Source: Procambarus clarkii (lineage: Eukaryota; Arthropoda; Malacostraca; Decapoda; Cambaridae). Taken from it: DNA of 64,000 nt. Positions 21,617-40,230 of this stretch are shown one piece after another (the first letter of the stretch is position 1; each line of letters starts with the position of its first letter). The position numbers and the translations under genes were made by a program. Where the stretch lies: NCBI RefSeq assembly GCF_040958095.1, contig NC_091169.1:9303293-9367292 (forward strand), in the 5' to 3' direction. The notes beneath the pieces were generated by a model that ran no database searches, had not been told where the DNA came from, and saw only the letters and a list, made by a program, of their open reading frames with translations.

Positions 21617-24450
21617 AGGACAAAACACCTACAACAGCCTCATTTCGACTGAGAACCTACTAGAAGCCATCAAAGCGACATCAGTTGAAACTTTGCAGCA
21701 CATCCCCAAAGCTGCTCGCTCCCAAGCGGCAGCCAAACTATCCAGCCTCTTGAAAAAGGTCAATGACTCTGCCGGAACCATCCAAACATGACGCAATCAT
21801 CTCCTGTTTGGTAACATATGCCTAGCTGTCCCTGCAAGGAGAGACAAATCCCTAGCTTCCTCAGTCATTATGGCTATAAATAGTTTTCCTTTAGAGGACA
21901 ACCAGGCACCCCTCCCCACCCGCGCCAAAAACACCCACCTCAGGAAAGGTATCAACATCAGAACTGAGGCATCCAAAATCAGAGGAACAGTCAGCAAGAA
22001 AATAGAAGAAGGCAACACAATAGGGGTGATCAGAGTCATCACCAGCGAGGACACAGTTGCCACCAGAGACGCCGATACACCACAAGCCCTAAGAGAAAAA
22101 CACCCACTCAGAGCGCCACGTGATGACAGTGTTCCTCTAGTTGGTGTCAGCAGAGTAGAACCCCTGTGTGTGTTCGAATCTATGGTGCATACAGCAGCTT
22201 TATCCTTCCCACCAAGATCAGCAGGTGGGTCACAGGACTAAGACCCAACCACATCAAACAAATGCTCAACCCTGCTCTGGGAGACATTGCACAGGGCCTC
22301 CTGGTGGAACTAACTAGATTCTCCAACACATGTCCAGCTGGCAACATACCAGAGACCATACTGCCTATCTTTTATGGTGCTTCACTCTGTGCCCTCAGGA
22401 AAAAAGATGGAGGAATCAGACCGATAACTGTGGGCAATTCACTCCGGCGCCTCGTCGCTAAGGCTGCTGCCAGAACAGTTAGTCTGGCAGCAGCAGACAT
22501 GCTGCCAAACCCAAGCCAAAACAGCTTGGGTTTGGCATTCCCCAAGGATGTGAGGCAGCAGCTCATGCAGCTAGAGCCTTGCCAACATTACGCATGAAAA
22601 AGCCCTGGTAAAACTGGACTTCAAAAATGCTTTCAATTTGGTTAGAAGGGATGCAGTACTCAGTGCGGTTCATCGCCTTTTTCCTTCCCTCTACCCGTTT
22701 GTAAACTCATGTTACAGCAAGAATCTCACTTTGCTTTTCAGGGAATATGAAATTGAATCACAAGAATGTGTCCAACAGGGTGACCCCCTTGCTCCTTTTC
22801 TTTCTGCCTAGTCATCAAGGAAGTCACCGATAACCTGTCCAGTGAGCACAACATTTGGTTTTTGGACGATGGTACTCTAGCTGGCTCACCAGACTCACTC
22901 TTGGATGATTTAAGAATAATTCAGGAGCAAGGAGCAAGTCTAGACCTCACTCTGAACTCTTCCAAATGCGAAATAACCTCCACCAACCAGCACATAATAG
23001 AGCAAATAAAGGTTGTTTTGACTGATATTCACGTAACCAACCCTGAGGACAACACACTTCTAGGAGCTCCTCTTGGAGGGAATGCCATCGGCGAGGTCGT
23101 TGGTAAGAAGACCACTGACCTGAAGAGGATGAATGAGAGGATTGAATAAATCGATGCTCATGATGCACTTTACCTCATCACCAAATGCTTGTCCCTCCCC
23201 AGGCTGACCTACTTTCTTAGATATTCGCCATCTTTCAATAATATTAAATTAGAAGAGTACGACAGCTTGCTGAAATCAATGCTGGAAAAAGCCCTCAACC
23301 TATCTCTCAGCGACTCACAGTGGAAACAGGCCTTCCTTCCTGTCAGACTCGGTGGCCTCGACGTGTGCACAGCAACACAAATTGCTGTACCAGCGTTCCT
23401 GTCCTCTTCAGTGGCATCTGACAACTTGGTGAAGGAAATCCTACCTGAGCACCTAGTTCAACAGGCAGGGATACATGATCCCAGCTTTACAGACTGCACA
23501 ACCAAATGAGTCTCCCTCTCAGGACCAGCATCCCAACCAATGCCTTCTGTAGCCCATAAGCAATCCAGCTGGGATCGCCCCATTGCCGACCAAGAACCTG
23601 CGACATTACTAGAAGCTGCGACAACACCACATGATACTTCCCGACTTAGAGCTGTAGCAGCTCCCCATGCAGGGGACTTCCTATTAGCAACCCTAATGTC
23701 AGCAAATGGCACTCGTCTCACACCGCAGGCCCTCCGAATTACTGTGGCTCTCCGCCTCGCTGCCCCAATCCACACCGAATACAGGTGAATTTGCAACGAG
23801 GCAGAGGCCGGCAGGTAAGGACAGCATGGCCCTCTCTGCCAAAGGACAGGAGGATGGCATGCAAGACACGGCGAGCTTAACGACATTATCACGAGATGCC
23901 TTACCACGGCTGGTTGTCCAGCAGAGGGAGAGCCCCGTTACCTTATGTTACATAACTCTGATGAGCCTGTCGGTCGCCCAGACGGGATCACGGAGAACCC
24001 CTGGAAGAACGGTAGACAGTTGGTGTGGGACTACACTTGCTTTTCAACCTCTCCCAACACCTATGTTAACTTCAGTGCTGCACAGGAAGGAGGTGCTGCC
24101 AATCACCGGGAAGCAGCCAAGTCACGTAAATATGGAGACCTTGAACACCACTACAATTTTGTGCCCATTGCCTCAGAGACACTTGGTGCCTAGGGTAAAA
24201 GTGCTGCAAGTTTTTTGAAGGAGCTGAGGGTCCAATCTAATTGAAACATCTAGATTCCCTAGAGATGCCAGATTTCTCTTTCAGTGCCTTAGCGTGGCGA
24301 TCCAGATAGGAAATGCTCACTGCATCCATGGTTCCTGCCCACCATCTGAGGAGCTGGAGGAGCTCTGCAACTTGTGACAAGTAGTCTTGTACCTTGCATG
24401 TAACCATTGTTGTAATCCATTTTGTGTACTGAAATTTTAAAATAAAGTTA
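21617..24450 (+). pseudogene. Restriction-endonuclease-type LINE, copy 2
   Basis: 5'-truncated copy of the family best seen at 42556-45690. It runs from RQNTYNSLISTENLLEAIKA through IRPITVGNSLRRLVAKAAAR, KLDFKNAFNLVRRDAVL (motif A), VQQGDPLAPF (motif B), WFLDDGTLAGS (catalytic box, here LDD) and LPRLTYFLRYSPSF (thumb). It then has GRPDGITENPWKNGRQLVWD and SETLGA at the C-terminus, the restriction-like endonuclease signature. This protein class nicks target DNA and reverse-transcribes its own RNA. At least four frameshifts (~22220, ~22590, ~22800, ~23785) and several stops. The 3' end has AATAAAG followed by TAGATATATA. Confidence 0.87.
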
Positions 24451-24465
24451 GATATATATACACCC

Positions 24466-24801
<336 letters not shown>

Positions 24802-24831
24802 ATTGACGATCACAAAACACTGATCATTTTA

Positions 24832-30841
<6,010 letters not shown>

Positions 30842-30844
<3 letters not shown>

Positions 30845-31550
30845 AACAAGCCTGAATGGTCCCCAGGACTATATGCAACTGAAAACTCACACCCCAGAAG
30901 TGACTCGAACCCATACTGCCAGGAGCAACGCAACTGGTATGTTCAGGGATGCCTTAATCCGCTTGACCATCACGACCGGACTAAGGAAGTGATAGCCGAA
31001 GCTATTTGAACCACTTCCCCGCCGGCACTCAGATGGTAATCTTGGGCATAGCATTTTATCAAATCACCTCATTCTTTGGGGCACACGTGAGGAACACAAA
31101 TGCAAACAAGCCTGAATGGTCCCCAGGACTATATGCAACTGAAAATTCACACCCCAGAAGTGACTCGAACCCATACTGCCAGGAGCAAGGCAACTGGTAT
31201 GTACAGGGACGCCTTAATCCGCTTGACCATCACGACCGGACTAAGGAAGTGATAGCCGAAGCTATTTGAACCACTTCCCCACCGGCACTCGGATGGTAAA
31301 CTTGGGCATAGCATTTTATCAAATCACCTCATTCTTTGGGGCACACGTGAGGAACACAAGTGCGAACAAGCCTGAATGGTCCCCAAGACTATATGCAACT
31401 GAAAACTCACACCCCAGAAGTGACGCGAACCCATACTGCCAGGAGCAACGCAACTGGTATGTACAGGGACGCCTTAATCCGCTTGACCATCACGACCGGA
31501 CTAAGGAAGTGATAGCCGAAGCTATCACTTCTTATGAAATGGTTCAAATA
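30842..31550 (-). repeat. Diverged tandem SINE units (subfamily 2)
   Basis: Almost three 260-bp units, minus strand, differing consistently from the 27.6-30.6 kb array: CCAGGACTATATGCAACTG, ACTGCCAGGAGCAA, CGGACTAAGGAAGTGATAGC and ACCACTTCCCCGCCGGC. They end abruptly at 31550, where the truncated 5' LTR begins. Confidence 0.88.
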
Positions 31551-32832
31551 GCGAGCTCCGGACCTAGAGAGCCCTTACCAGTAGATTTAAGCTCCGCTTC
31601 GATTCTGAAGACAGTCTGGGAAGCCATCCAACTTCCGTGGAGTGCCCGGAGGCAAGGACGGACCTGATTGAAGAGTCAAGAGCCGTATCAAGAGTCTGCA
31701 GCAGAAGGAACGTTGGACTGGTGAAGTCTGGGACGCCCACTAGAGGACCACATTTTACACATCCAGCGAGAAGCTAGGGCCGGGCCCAAATCTACTGGCA
31801 GTTAAGGCGAGGGGAAGCTGTGCTGGACTGTGAAGAGACGACAGTGCCAGTGAGTGTGGAGGACGACGACGGAGGTACCTGTCTCCAGTACCCCAGAAAA
31901 TAGGAGGAGGAAGGCAGTACCTGTTGGATATGAGCACGGCGAGGACGCGTTATCAGGAGGCGACGTGTGTGTGTGGGATCTGTTCATCAGGAGACCAGAA
32001 TCCAGAACCAGGAACCTCAACATCCCTCAACAGAGGACAAATCAGCTTCGTAGTTGGAGTGAAATAAGGCAGATAATTGTCCCTCCCTTACCCATTTTGA
32101 GCTAGGCAAGCTAGGGTATTTTATATGTTGTGAACATTTCTTCTCATTTTATTGTCTAAGTGACAGGACGTTAGGCTAGGAGCCAAAAACTCATTTAGGC
32201 ATGTGTTGGTGTGGGGGAGCATTAACGTGGTGATGTTAGTGATCCTGGAAGGGTAGTTGGTGTGCAAGGAGCCACCAACGCACTCTGAAACGTCCAGCTG
32301 ATCGCCTTGCTAGAGGCGTGAGAAATCGTGACGTTCTGACATCGAGAAATGCTGCCGCCAGCGGATGATTCCAACATAGACTTTTCTGTATGCCATGTGT
32401 ATATGTAATGTATATATGTTTTCTTCAGTAAACTTTTAAACTAACTGAGGAGTTTAAGTGAGCCTCCATTCTCTCGGGCTAGATATATTATGTATTTATG
32501 AGATCATTAGTGACACCTTGCACTACACGTGACATTGCATCCTGAGCCAAGATAATTAATGAGACCACTGACGAGTTGCTGGAACACGAGTATAACACCC
32601 AGCTGGCGACCTTAGGACAGATCAGATAAAGCAAGAGAAAATGTTCCAGTGTCAGGACGGGCAGGGTTAAGTGAGTTATAAGAAGCTTGAACCGCCCAAC
32701 TCGGTAGGGGTGTATAAGGCCAGCCCTTAGTTGACTGGGGGAGCCCAAGGGCGAGCAGTGGCGCCCGGTAATGAGGGGCTAAGACATGTGGAACGACCCC
32801 AGCCACAGGTTGGAAGGGGGTGAACCCTGACA
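31551..32832 (+). mobile_element. 5' LTR of a Gypsy-like element (left ~390 bp missing)
   Basis: Starts inside the LTR at GCGAGCTCCGGACC, which corresponds to 36345 in the 3' LTR, and ends GAACCCTGACA. The two LTRs match at high identity over most of this length, but the 3' LTR has an extra ~103 bp of tandem repeats. The missing left end abuts the SINE units, so the element was cut after insertion. Confidence 0.85.
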
Positions 32833-32833
32833 G

Positions 32834-32850
32834 TGGCGATCTCGCCAGGA
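32834..32850 (+). promoter_or_regulatory. Primer-binding site of the Gypsy-like element
   Basis: TGGCGATCTCGCCAGGA starts one base after the LTR terminal CA. It begins with TGG, the complement of a tRNA CCA end. The tRNA species was not assigned. Confidence 0.7.
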
Positions 32851-32973
32851 TGCATCGAACGACAGTGGACAAAGGATTGCAAGTGCAGGGCAGGTGTATT
32901 AAGGTCGATATTGGTCTCGGTTTACACTGCTCGCTAATGTATTCCCTGTATACAGTTACTCAATAGCCTAGAG

Positions 32974-34428
32974 ATGGAGGATGACAGAGTAAAGAAGTTT
33001 ATTGAGTCGAGGGATGCGCAGGAGTTGGAAGAGTGCACCAAGGCTCAGCTACAGCTAGTGGCGGACCATTTTGGGTTGAGATTGAGGTCCTCCAGGGTGG
33101 CAGAGCGTCGGATTGAGATCATGGCTCAGCTCAAGGCCCGAGAGGAGGCATCCAAGGAAGGACCGCCCCAGGTACCTGCCAGTGTTGGTGGGAACCGGAT
33201 CGACGAAGGTAGCAGTAGGGGATCCAGCGGTAGTAGCAGGAGAAGCATGAAGCTAGAGATAATGGAAATGCAGCTTAAAGCTCAGCTGAAGCGTGAGGAG
33301 CGCGAAGTTCAACTCAAGCGTGAGGAGCGCGAAGCTCAGCTGGAGCGAAAGGAGCGTGAGCGCGAAGCCCAGCTGAAGCAAGAGGAGTGTGAGCGTGAAG
33401 CCCAGCTAAAGCTAGAGGAGTGCGAAGCCCAGCTGAAGCAAGAGGAGCGTGAGCGTGAGGCTCAGCTGAAGCGTGAGGAGCGCGAAGCCCAACTACAACG
33501 AGAAGAAGGAGAAAGACAACTGCGACAGGAAGAAATAAAAGCGAAGAAGGAGGTTGAGATGCGTCGGGCGGAGTGCGGGCTGCCCTCAGTGTCGGCTCGG
33601 CGGGATGACCCCAAGATAAGGGCACGCGACCTACCAACCTTTGACCCCCTAGAGGCCGAAGCTTTCTTCGACCATTTTGAGAAGATAGCGACATTGAAGG
33701 AATGGCCGGAAGAGGATTGGGCTGTGTTAGTGCAGAGTAGGTTGACTGGCGAGGCCAGGGAAGCCTATAACATGTTGGACCTTGAGGAATGCACCGTTTA
33801 CGACATGATCAAGAAAGCTGTGGTCCAATCGTATCGACTAACCCCGGAGGTTTACAGGAAACGCTTACGTGAGTGCACAAGAGTTTCCGGAAGGACGTAT
33901 GCTGAAACTGCTCGGAACATGGAGTGCAAGTTCCTGCGATGGTTGAAGACTGAAGAGGTGGAGACGATGGAGGAGCTGAAGCAATTTATGGTGATGGAAA
34001 GATTCATGTCAATGCTCCATCCAGAACTAAGGGTCAGGATCAAGGAGGCTGGTATTAGAGAACTTAAGGCCGCTGCAGACAGAGCCGACCTGCTGGAAGA
34101 GGCACTACATCTCGGGATGGAGGGACCGCCTAGGCACTCGCCTTACCCAAGGTTTATGGGGAACATCAAGAGTTCAGGAGGGGCGAGGACGGGTGGAGAC
34201 TCTCCCAAGGATAGTATACACAGTGAGGTGAGTCGGTCCAAGAGTTCAGGGGAACCGGTGAGGAGACCCCAAGGGGGGGGTAACACCGGGACTGGTGCTG
34301 GAACGAGGAACGCTGCCAGGGAAACGACGACCAGGGGCGCGACGAGGACCCAGGGGACGGCGGTTTCCGGGGGGCGTTGCCCGAGTGACTGGTGGAGAGT
34401 CACCTCCCAGGAGAGTCAGGTGTTTTAA
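32974..34428 (+). pseudogene. Gag of the Gypsy-like element
   Basis: Frame of 484 codons starting MEDDRVKKFIESRDAQ. Residues ~90-200 are a charged coiled coil of repeated LKREEREAQ-type units. Residues ~210-390 (RARDLPTFDPLEAEAFFDHF, YDMIKKAVVQSYRLTPEVYR, VMERFMSMLHPELRVRIKEA) resemble SCAN-like gag capsids of Gypsy elements. The C-terminus is basic and Gly-rich and runs out of frame. The zinc knuckle (CFNCGGRGHFAREC, ~34418-34460) lies in the +2 frame beginning ~34295, so a frameshift separates capsid and nucleocapsid. Gag packages the element RNA. Whether the shift is programmed or a mutation cannot be told here. Confidence 0.85.
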
Positions 34429-35859
34429 TTGTGGCGGGCGCGGACATTTCGCCCGTGAGTGCGACGAGAACCGGAGGAATATGGGACTGATGTTGGAAGA
34501 GGAGAAAGTATTTGTTTATACCCCATATCATAGTGGACCCAATGTGAATGGTTGGGAAATGAAGTTGGGTGAACACCCCTTCGTTTTCGGGGCCACAGTG
34601 AAGTTTGGGAAGTCAGACCAGTTGAGATTGCAGTTCTTCGTAATACGGGTGCTGGCATAAGCATGGTAGCCAGGAGTATTCTTCCCAACGAATATAATGA
34701 ATCACCTGTGGGAGTGGTGAGAATACGGAGTGTGGGAGAAGAGTACAGGTTACCACTTCACGAGGTACAGCTGGTTGCCGACTATGGAGTCGAGAAGGCT
34801 ATCGTAGCTGTAGCCCCTAAGTTACCCTTAGAGCACGTGCAGATGGTGCTGGGTAACGACCTCGGCGGAGGAAGGATACAACGCGATTGGGCCAGGAGTG
34901 CCTTTGTGTCAGGCAGTGGAGCGACCCTGCCAGGTGAGGTGTTGTCTGACCCAGACAGTGGTGAGGTTGCCAACCGCACCAATGACAACGTCGTCAGGGA
35001 CGACAACGACGAAGGCGAAAAGACAGAGAGGTCATCGAAGGTCATGGATAACCGCGACGAGGACCTGCGGTTAAGCCTAATGATGCGTGTGGAAGAGTGG
35101 CGAGGAGTAGCTGTACAAGCGCCTGGGGCAGTGAAGTTGCTGCAGACCGCACTCCCTCCACCAAAAAGGGTGAGCTCAGTGCATGAGCGACCGGCAGTGA
35201 GGGGCAGAGTGGAGGAGCCACGACGCAGTGCACCCTATGCCAGCCGGATGAATAGTGATAGGTGCAAGATGATCCACCGTGGTGAGGTGAGCCACAGGGA
35301 GGTGGATGAGCCCAACCACGAACCAAAGAAGACGTCTACAGGGAAGAGAATCTCATGGAGGAGTGAAGATGTTCGTCGGGAACGAAGGAACGAATGGTAT
35401 AGGAAAGGTAATTGGAAGAAAGCAGGGGACAGGTATACCCAGGGTAGGCACCGGACTAGCCAGAGGGGCATTGGGCCATCGCAAAAGCCTAGTGTAGAAA
35501 AGATGAAGTTGATGGGTGGAGGACAGGTAACAGGTGTCGCTATGCGGAGACAGCACACTTACGGGAGAAGAGGAACCGAGAAGAGAGAAGAATGGCAAAG
35601 AGGAGATCCTGAGAGGAATTATGGAGTACCTGTAGGACGTGGAAGAAGTGCAAGGGTACCTCAGATTGCACGACGCAGTGGAGGCTCTACATGCACCGAA
35701 CCTTGCAGTGGTAACGAGTCGTTGAAACGCACTCGTGGACACGGAAGGAGGATCCCTTATAGGTGTTCAGGGAACGCCCACTCCACCCAGTCTGGTGCGA
35801 GGTGGAAGTGTAGAAACACAAGTGACTGGCGAGGTGGTGCGAGCCACGACACAAACTAG
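34400..35859 (+). pseudogene. Nucleocapsid-protease remnant of the Gypsy-like element
   Basis: Begins with the zinc knuckle CFNCGGRGHFAREC, then reads HPFVFGATVKF and, after another frame change, VLRNTGAGISMVARSILP. The aspartic protease motif is DTGAG in this group, so the catalytic Asp is replaced by Asn. PLHEVQLVADYG and VQMVLGNDLGGGRI follow, which are protease-end motifs. The remaining ~300 codons to 35859 are basic and low-complexity, without RT, RNase H or integrase motifs. Pol has been deleted or was never present, so the element would depend on others. Confidence 0.8.
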
Positions 35860-35936
35860 AGGAGTAACAGTTCAGGAATGCAGGGAGCAAGAGCATAGTT
35901 GCCCTCTCCAATGCTGCTCATCAGATACAACTCTTA

Positions 35937-35952
35937 TTTTGGGGGAGGGGTA
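35937..35952 (+). promoter_or_regulatory. Polypurine tract of the Gypsy-like element
   Basis: TTTTGGGGGAGGGG immediately before the 3' LTR start, the usual plus-strand priming site. Confidence 0.75.
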
Positions 35953-37745
35953 TGTGACGGTGTCCACCCCTGCATTTTTTCCTTCCCAGCTTAGAAGAGT
36001 CATATCTACGTAGCCTAAGTGTTCTCTAATGTTCAGGGATCATTTTCATGTGTGGAAAAGCGTGGAGCGTGATTAAGCTGGCTGTAGAATGGCCAGCTAA
36101 GTTTGATGATACAAAGGGCTTACGCCTTTTGAAGCACAGGACGGTGACGAGCTATCCTGTTTCCCGCCAAGACGTCCTGACGCTTCCCGGCACCTGATTG
36201 GCCAGGTGAGGTCACGTGCCAGAAGTGACCAATGACGAGAGCCCTCGGGCGGTGTGACGTAATGAGGCAGAAGGCCTGGGGCGTCTGGCACCTGGGCGGG
36301 AAGACAGTACGTCACGAGCCGTCAGAGAGGGAAGATGCGCTCGAGCGAGCTCCGGACCTAGAGAGCCCTTACCAGTAGATTTAAGCTCCGCTTCGATTCT
36401 GCAGACAGTCTGGGAAGCCATCCAACTTCAGTGGAGTGCCCGGAGGCAAGGACGGACCGGATTGAAGAGCTAAGAGCCGTATCAAGAGTCTGCAGCAGAA
36501 GGAACGTTGGGCTGGTGACGTCTGGGACGCCCACTAGAGGACCACGTCTTACACATCGAGCAAGAAGCTAGGGCCGGGCCCAAATCTACTGGCAGTTAAG
36601 GCGAGGGGAAGCTGTGCTGGACTGTGAAGAGACGACAGTGCCAGTGAGTGTGGAGGACGACGACGGAGGTACCTGTCTCCAGTACCCCAGAGAATAGGAG
36701 GAGGAAGGCAGTACGTGTTGGATGTGAGCACGGCGAGGACGCGTTATCACGAGGCGACGTGTGTGTGTGGGATCCTGTGTGTGTGTGGGATCTGTTCATC
36801 AGGAGACCAGAAGCCAGAACCAGGAACTTCAACATCCCTCAACCGAGGACGAGTCAGCTTCGTGGTTGGAGTGAAATAAGGTAGATAATAGTCCCTCCCT
36901 TACCCCCTTTTGAGCTAGGCGAGCTAGAGTATTTTATATGTTGTGAATATTTCTCCTCATTTTATTGTCTAAGTGACAGGACGTTAGGCTAGGAGCCAAA
37001 AACTTATTTAGGCAGGAGTTGGTGTGGGGGAACATTAACGTGGTGATGTTAATGATCCTGGAAGGGTAGGTGGTGTGCAAGGAGCCACCAACGCACTTTG
37101 AAACGTCCAGCTGATCGCCTTGCTAGAGGCGTGAGAAATCGCGACGTTCTGACAGCTGGAGCCGTCAGCTGATCGTGCTGCTAGAGGCGCAAGGTGTGTG
37201 CCTGCACTGGAGGAGTGGATTCAGTCAGCTGACCGTGTTGCCAGAGACGTGTCATCGAGAAATGCTGCCGCCAGCGGATGATTCCAACATAGACTTTTCT
37301 TTATGCCATGTGTATATGTAATGTATATATGTTTTCTTCAGTAAACTTTTAAACTAACTGAGGAGTTTAAGTGAGCCTCCATTCTCTCGGGCTAGATATA
37401 ATATATATTTATGAGACCATTAGTGACACCTTGCACTACACGTGACATTGCATCCTGAGCCAAGATAATTAATGAGACCACTGACGAGTTGCTGGAACAC
37501 GAGTATAACACCCAGCTGGCGACCTTTGGACAGATCAGATAAAGCAAGAGAAAATGTTCCAGTGTCAGGACGGGCAGGGTTAAGTGAGTTATAAGAAGCT
37601 TGAACCGCCCAACTCGGTAGGGGTGTATAAGGCCAGCCCTTAGTTGACTGGGGGAGCCCTAGGGCGAGCAATGGCACCCGGTACTGAGGGGCTAAGACCT
37701 GTGGAACGACCCCAGCCACAGGTTGGAAGGGGGTGAAATCTGACA
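35953..37745 (+). mobile_element. 3' LTR of the Gypsy-like element (complete, ~1.79 kb)
   Basis: Starts TGTGACGGTGTCCACC and ends GAAATCTGACA. Around 37100-37255 a ~50-bp motif (CAGCTGATCGCCTTGCTAGA and variants) occurs three times, against once in the 5' LTR. A short GT-rich duplication at ~36775 is also absent from the 5' LTR. The target duplication cannot be checked because the 5' end is missing. Confidence 0.85.
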
Positions 37746-37765
37746 ATATATATATATATATATAT

Positions 37766-38142
37766 GTCGTACCTAGTAGCCAGAACGCACTTCTCAACCT
37801 ACTATGCAAGGCCCGATTTGCCTAATAAGCCAAGTTTTCATGAATTAATTGTTTCTCGGCAACCTAACCTACCTAACCTAACCTAACCTAACTTTTTCGG
37901 CTACCTAACCTAACCTAACCTAGAGAGATAGGTTAGGTAGGGTTGGTTAGGTTCGGTCATATATCTACGTTAATTCTAATACCAATAACAAAAATTGACC
38001 TCATACATAATGAAATGGGTAGCTTTATCATTTCATAAGAAAAAAATTAGAGAAAATATATTAATTCATGAAAACTTGGCTTATTAGGCAAAACGGGCCT
38101 TGCATAGTAGGCCGAGAAGTGCATTCTGGCTACTAGGTACGA
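37766..38142. mobile_element. TTAGG-bearing MITE, copy F
   Basis: Complete copy with both inverted repeats and CCTAACC/GGTTAGG cores, somewhat shortened in the second core, set in (TA)n. The preceding 20-bp TA tract directly joins the end of the 3' LTR. Confidence 0.9.
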
Positions 38143-38513
<371 letters not shown>

Positions 38514-38515
<2 letters not shown>

Positions 38516-38937
38516 AAATATGACCGAAAAAGTAAGATTAATAATTCTAACACGAATTTTCTCAATCTTTCGTACATTACGCTTCACTGTTGGAGGTAAA
38601 TCAAAAATCACTTCTCCAAAATTCATTTTTATTTCTAGTCTGACGCGACACGGGCGCGTTTCGTAAAACTTATTACATTTTCAAAGACTTCACAAATACA
38701 CAACTGATTAGAACTTACGTATCTCTGCTATTATATCTACATTTGAGTGAGGTGGGAGGGATGATGTGGCATATAGTGATGTGGCATTAACACAAGACAG
38801 AACATGAGGGGATATTAATAGGGTATTAAAAGTATCAACACAAGACAGAACAGAAACAATGGGTATTGAATAGAAGTGTTTGTAGAAAGCCTATTGGTCC
38901 ATATTTCTTGATGCTTCTATATTGGAGCGGAGTCTTG
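38514..38937 (-). mobile_element. Inverted copy of the Penelope terminal region at the 5' side of element 3
   Basis: Reverse complement of 40991-41440: a new-ORF start ([18 protein letters not shown]), hammerhead-like fold (38637-38689), CACCTCACTCAAATGTAGAT and the end of the GIY-YIG ORF. Such 5' inverted terminal segments are a known habit of Penelope elements. Confidence 0.85.
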
Positions 38938-40230
38938 AGGATTATATTGAGCACTGAAACAAGGATTATCAAAAAACTAACAACATTATATGGAGGACCT
39001 ATGGCAATTCCACGACCAAGAGATGGCTTCCTGAACCTTGCAGGAATTAACCTCACTGAGGACCAAGTCACTCTCCTAAACCTGGGCATAAACTGTCATG
39101 TTATGTCCAGACCGAGTGAAATGGCCCGGAAAGTAGAGTTGGAAATTCTGTTGGACGACATATTAGACCTCGAGACACAAAAGAAGGTCACTACCAAAGA
39201 TACCTTACAAGCAGAACTTATTGCAGAAGGAGGAAAGAATCGAGGCAACTACAGAAGCACCATACTGTCCCCCGAGCTTAAAGCGGCAGCTAAAAGCCTT
39301 CGTGAGAACAAGGAGATAGTTGTCAGGAGAGGTGACAAGTCGCCAATATATGTCATTCTTAAAAAAGACGAATATCTGGCGAAAATGAACATCATACTCT
39401 CTGACCAAACTAAGTTCCAAAGGGTAACGAAGGACACTACAGCCGAATTAAAAGCAAAGGTCAACAAACTGATCGAAACTGTGAACGCCAAGAAATCCGG
39501 ACTCCACCTGCCAAAGATCATTGGGGAATATAAACCTGGATATGCGTATGGAAATGTCAAGACGCACAAGCCTGGAAACCCACTTCGGCCAATCATTAGC
39601 CAGATACCCACACCCACGTACAGACTGGCGAAGCGACTCAACGGCCTGCTGACTCCTTATGTTCCTTGCGCCTTCAGCCTGAAGTCCCCAAAGGAATTTG
39701 TGGACTTACTGCGGGGCACACGGGCCACAGGGATAAGAGCCTCGTTGGACGTAGAATCGCTGTTTACCAACGTACCTGTGGACGAGACAATCGGAATGAT
39801 AGCCGACAGAGTGTATCGTGATCCAGCCTGTACTCCTCTTGACATGCCAGAAAGTATTCTGAGGAAACTACTCCAAGCTTGTACTAAAGAGGCACCCTTC
39901 TTGAGCCCGGATGGGCACATGTATAAGCAAGTAGATGGGGTCGCCATGGGTTCTCCCCTAGGTGTCCTGTTTGCAAACTTCTACATGGGTACCATCGAGC
40001 GAAAAGTCTTAGTCGACATGAACTTGAAACCGGCCATATACTGCAGGTATGTTGACGACATTTTTACACAGGTACCTGATGTCAGACATCTGCAGGAGCT
40101 GAAGGAGGCATTTGAGCAGAGTTCCGTGCTGCGTTTCACTTACGAGACGGAAAAGGATGGGAAGCTGCCTTTTCTAGATGTAACAGTCATGGAAAAGGGG
40201 CGGAGGTTTCCACACTGCAGTCTACACTAA
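38938..40230 (+). pseudogene. Penelope-like element 3: reverse transcriptase
   Basis: Open plus-strand frame from the terminal-repeat junction. N-terminal part LTTLYGGPMAIPRPRDGF; RT core with GYAYGNVKTHKPGNPLRPII, IRASLDVESLFTNVPVDETI (motif A), VDGVAMGSPLGVLFANFYMG (motif B) and YCRYVDDIFTQV (catalytic YVDD), then GKLPFLDVTVMEKG. These are telomerase-like RTs. The N-terminus (MNFGEVIF... start) is missing: homology begins at ~38940 with TETRIIKKL. A frameshift at ~40225 separates RT from the endonuclease part (VTVMEKGRRFPHCSLH ends the frame, while TAVYTKETNIGMCLN continues it in another frame). Confidence 0.92.

Noticed and set aside
34663-35859. Independent host gene downstream of gag
   Set aside because: It begins in the protease motif and lies between PBS and PPT of one LTR element, so it is pol remnant and low-complexity tail.
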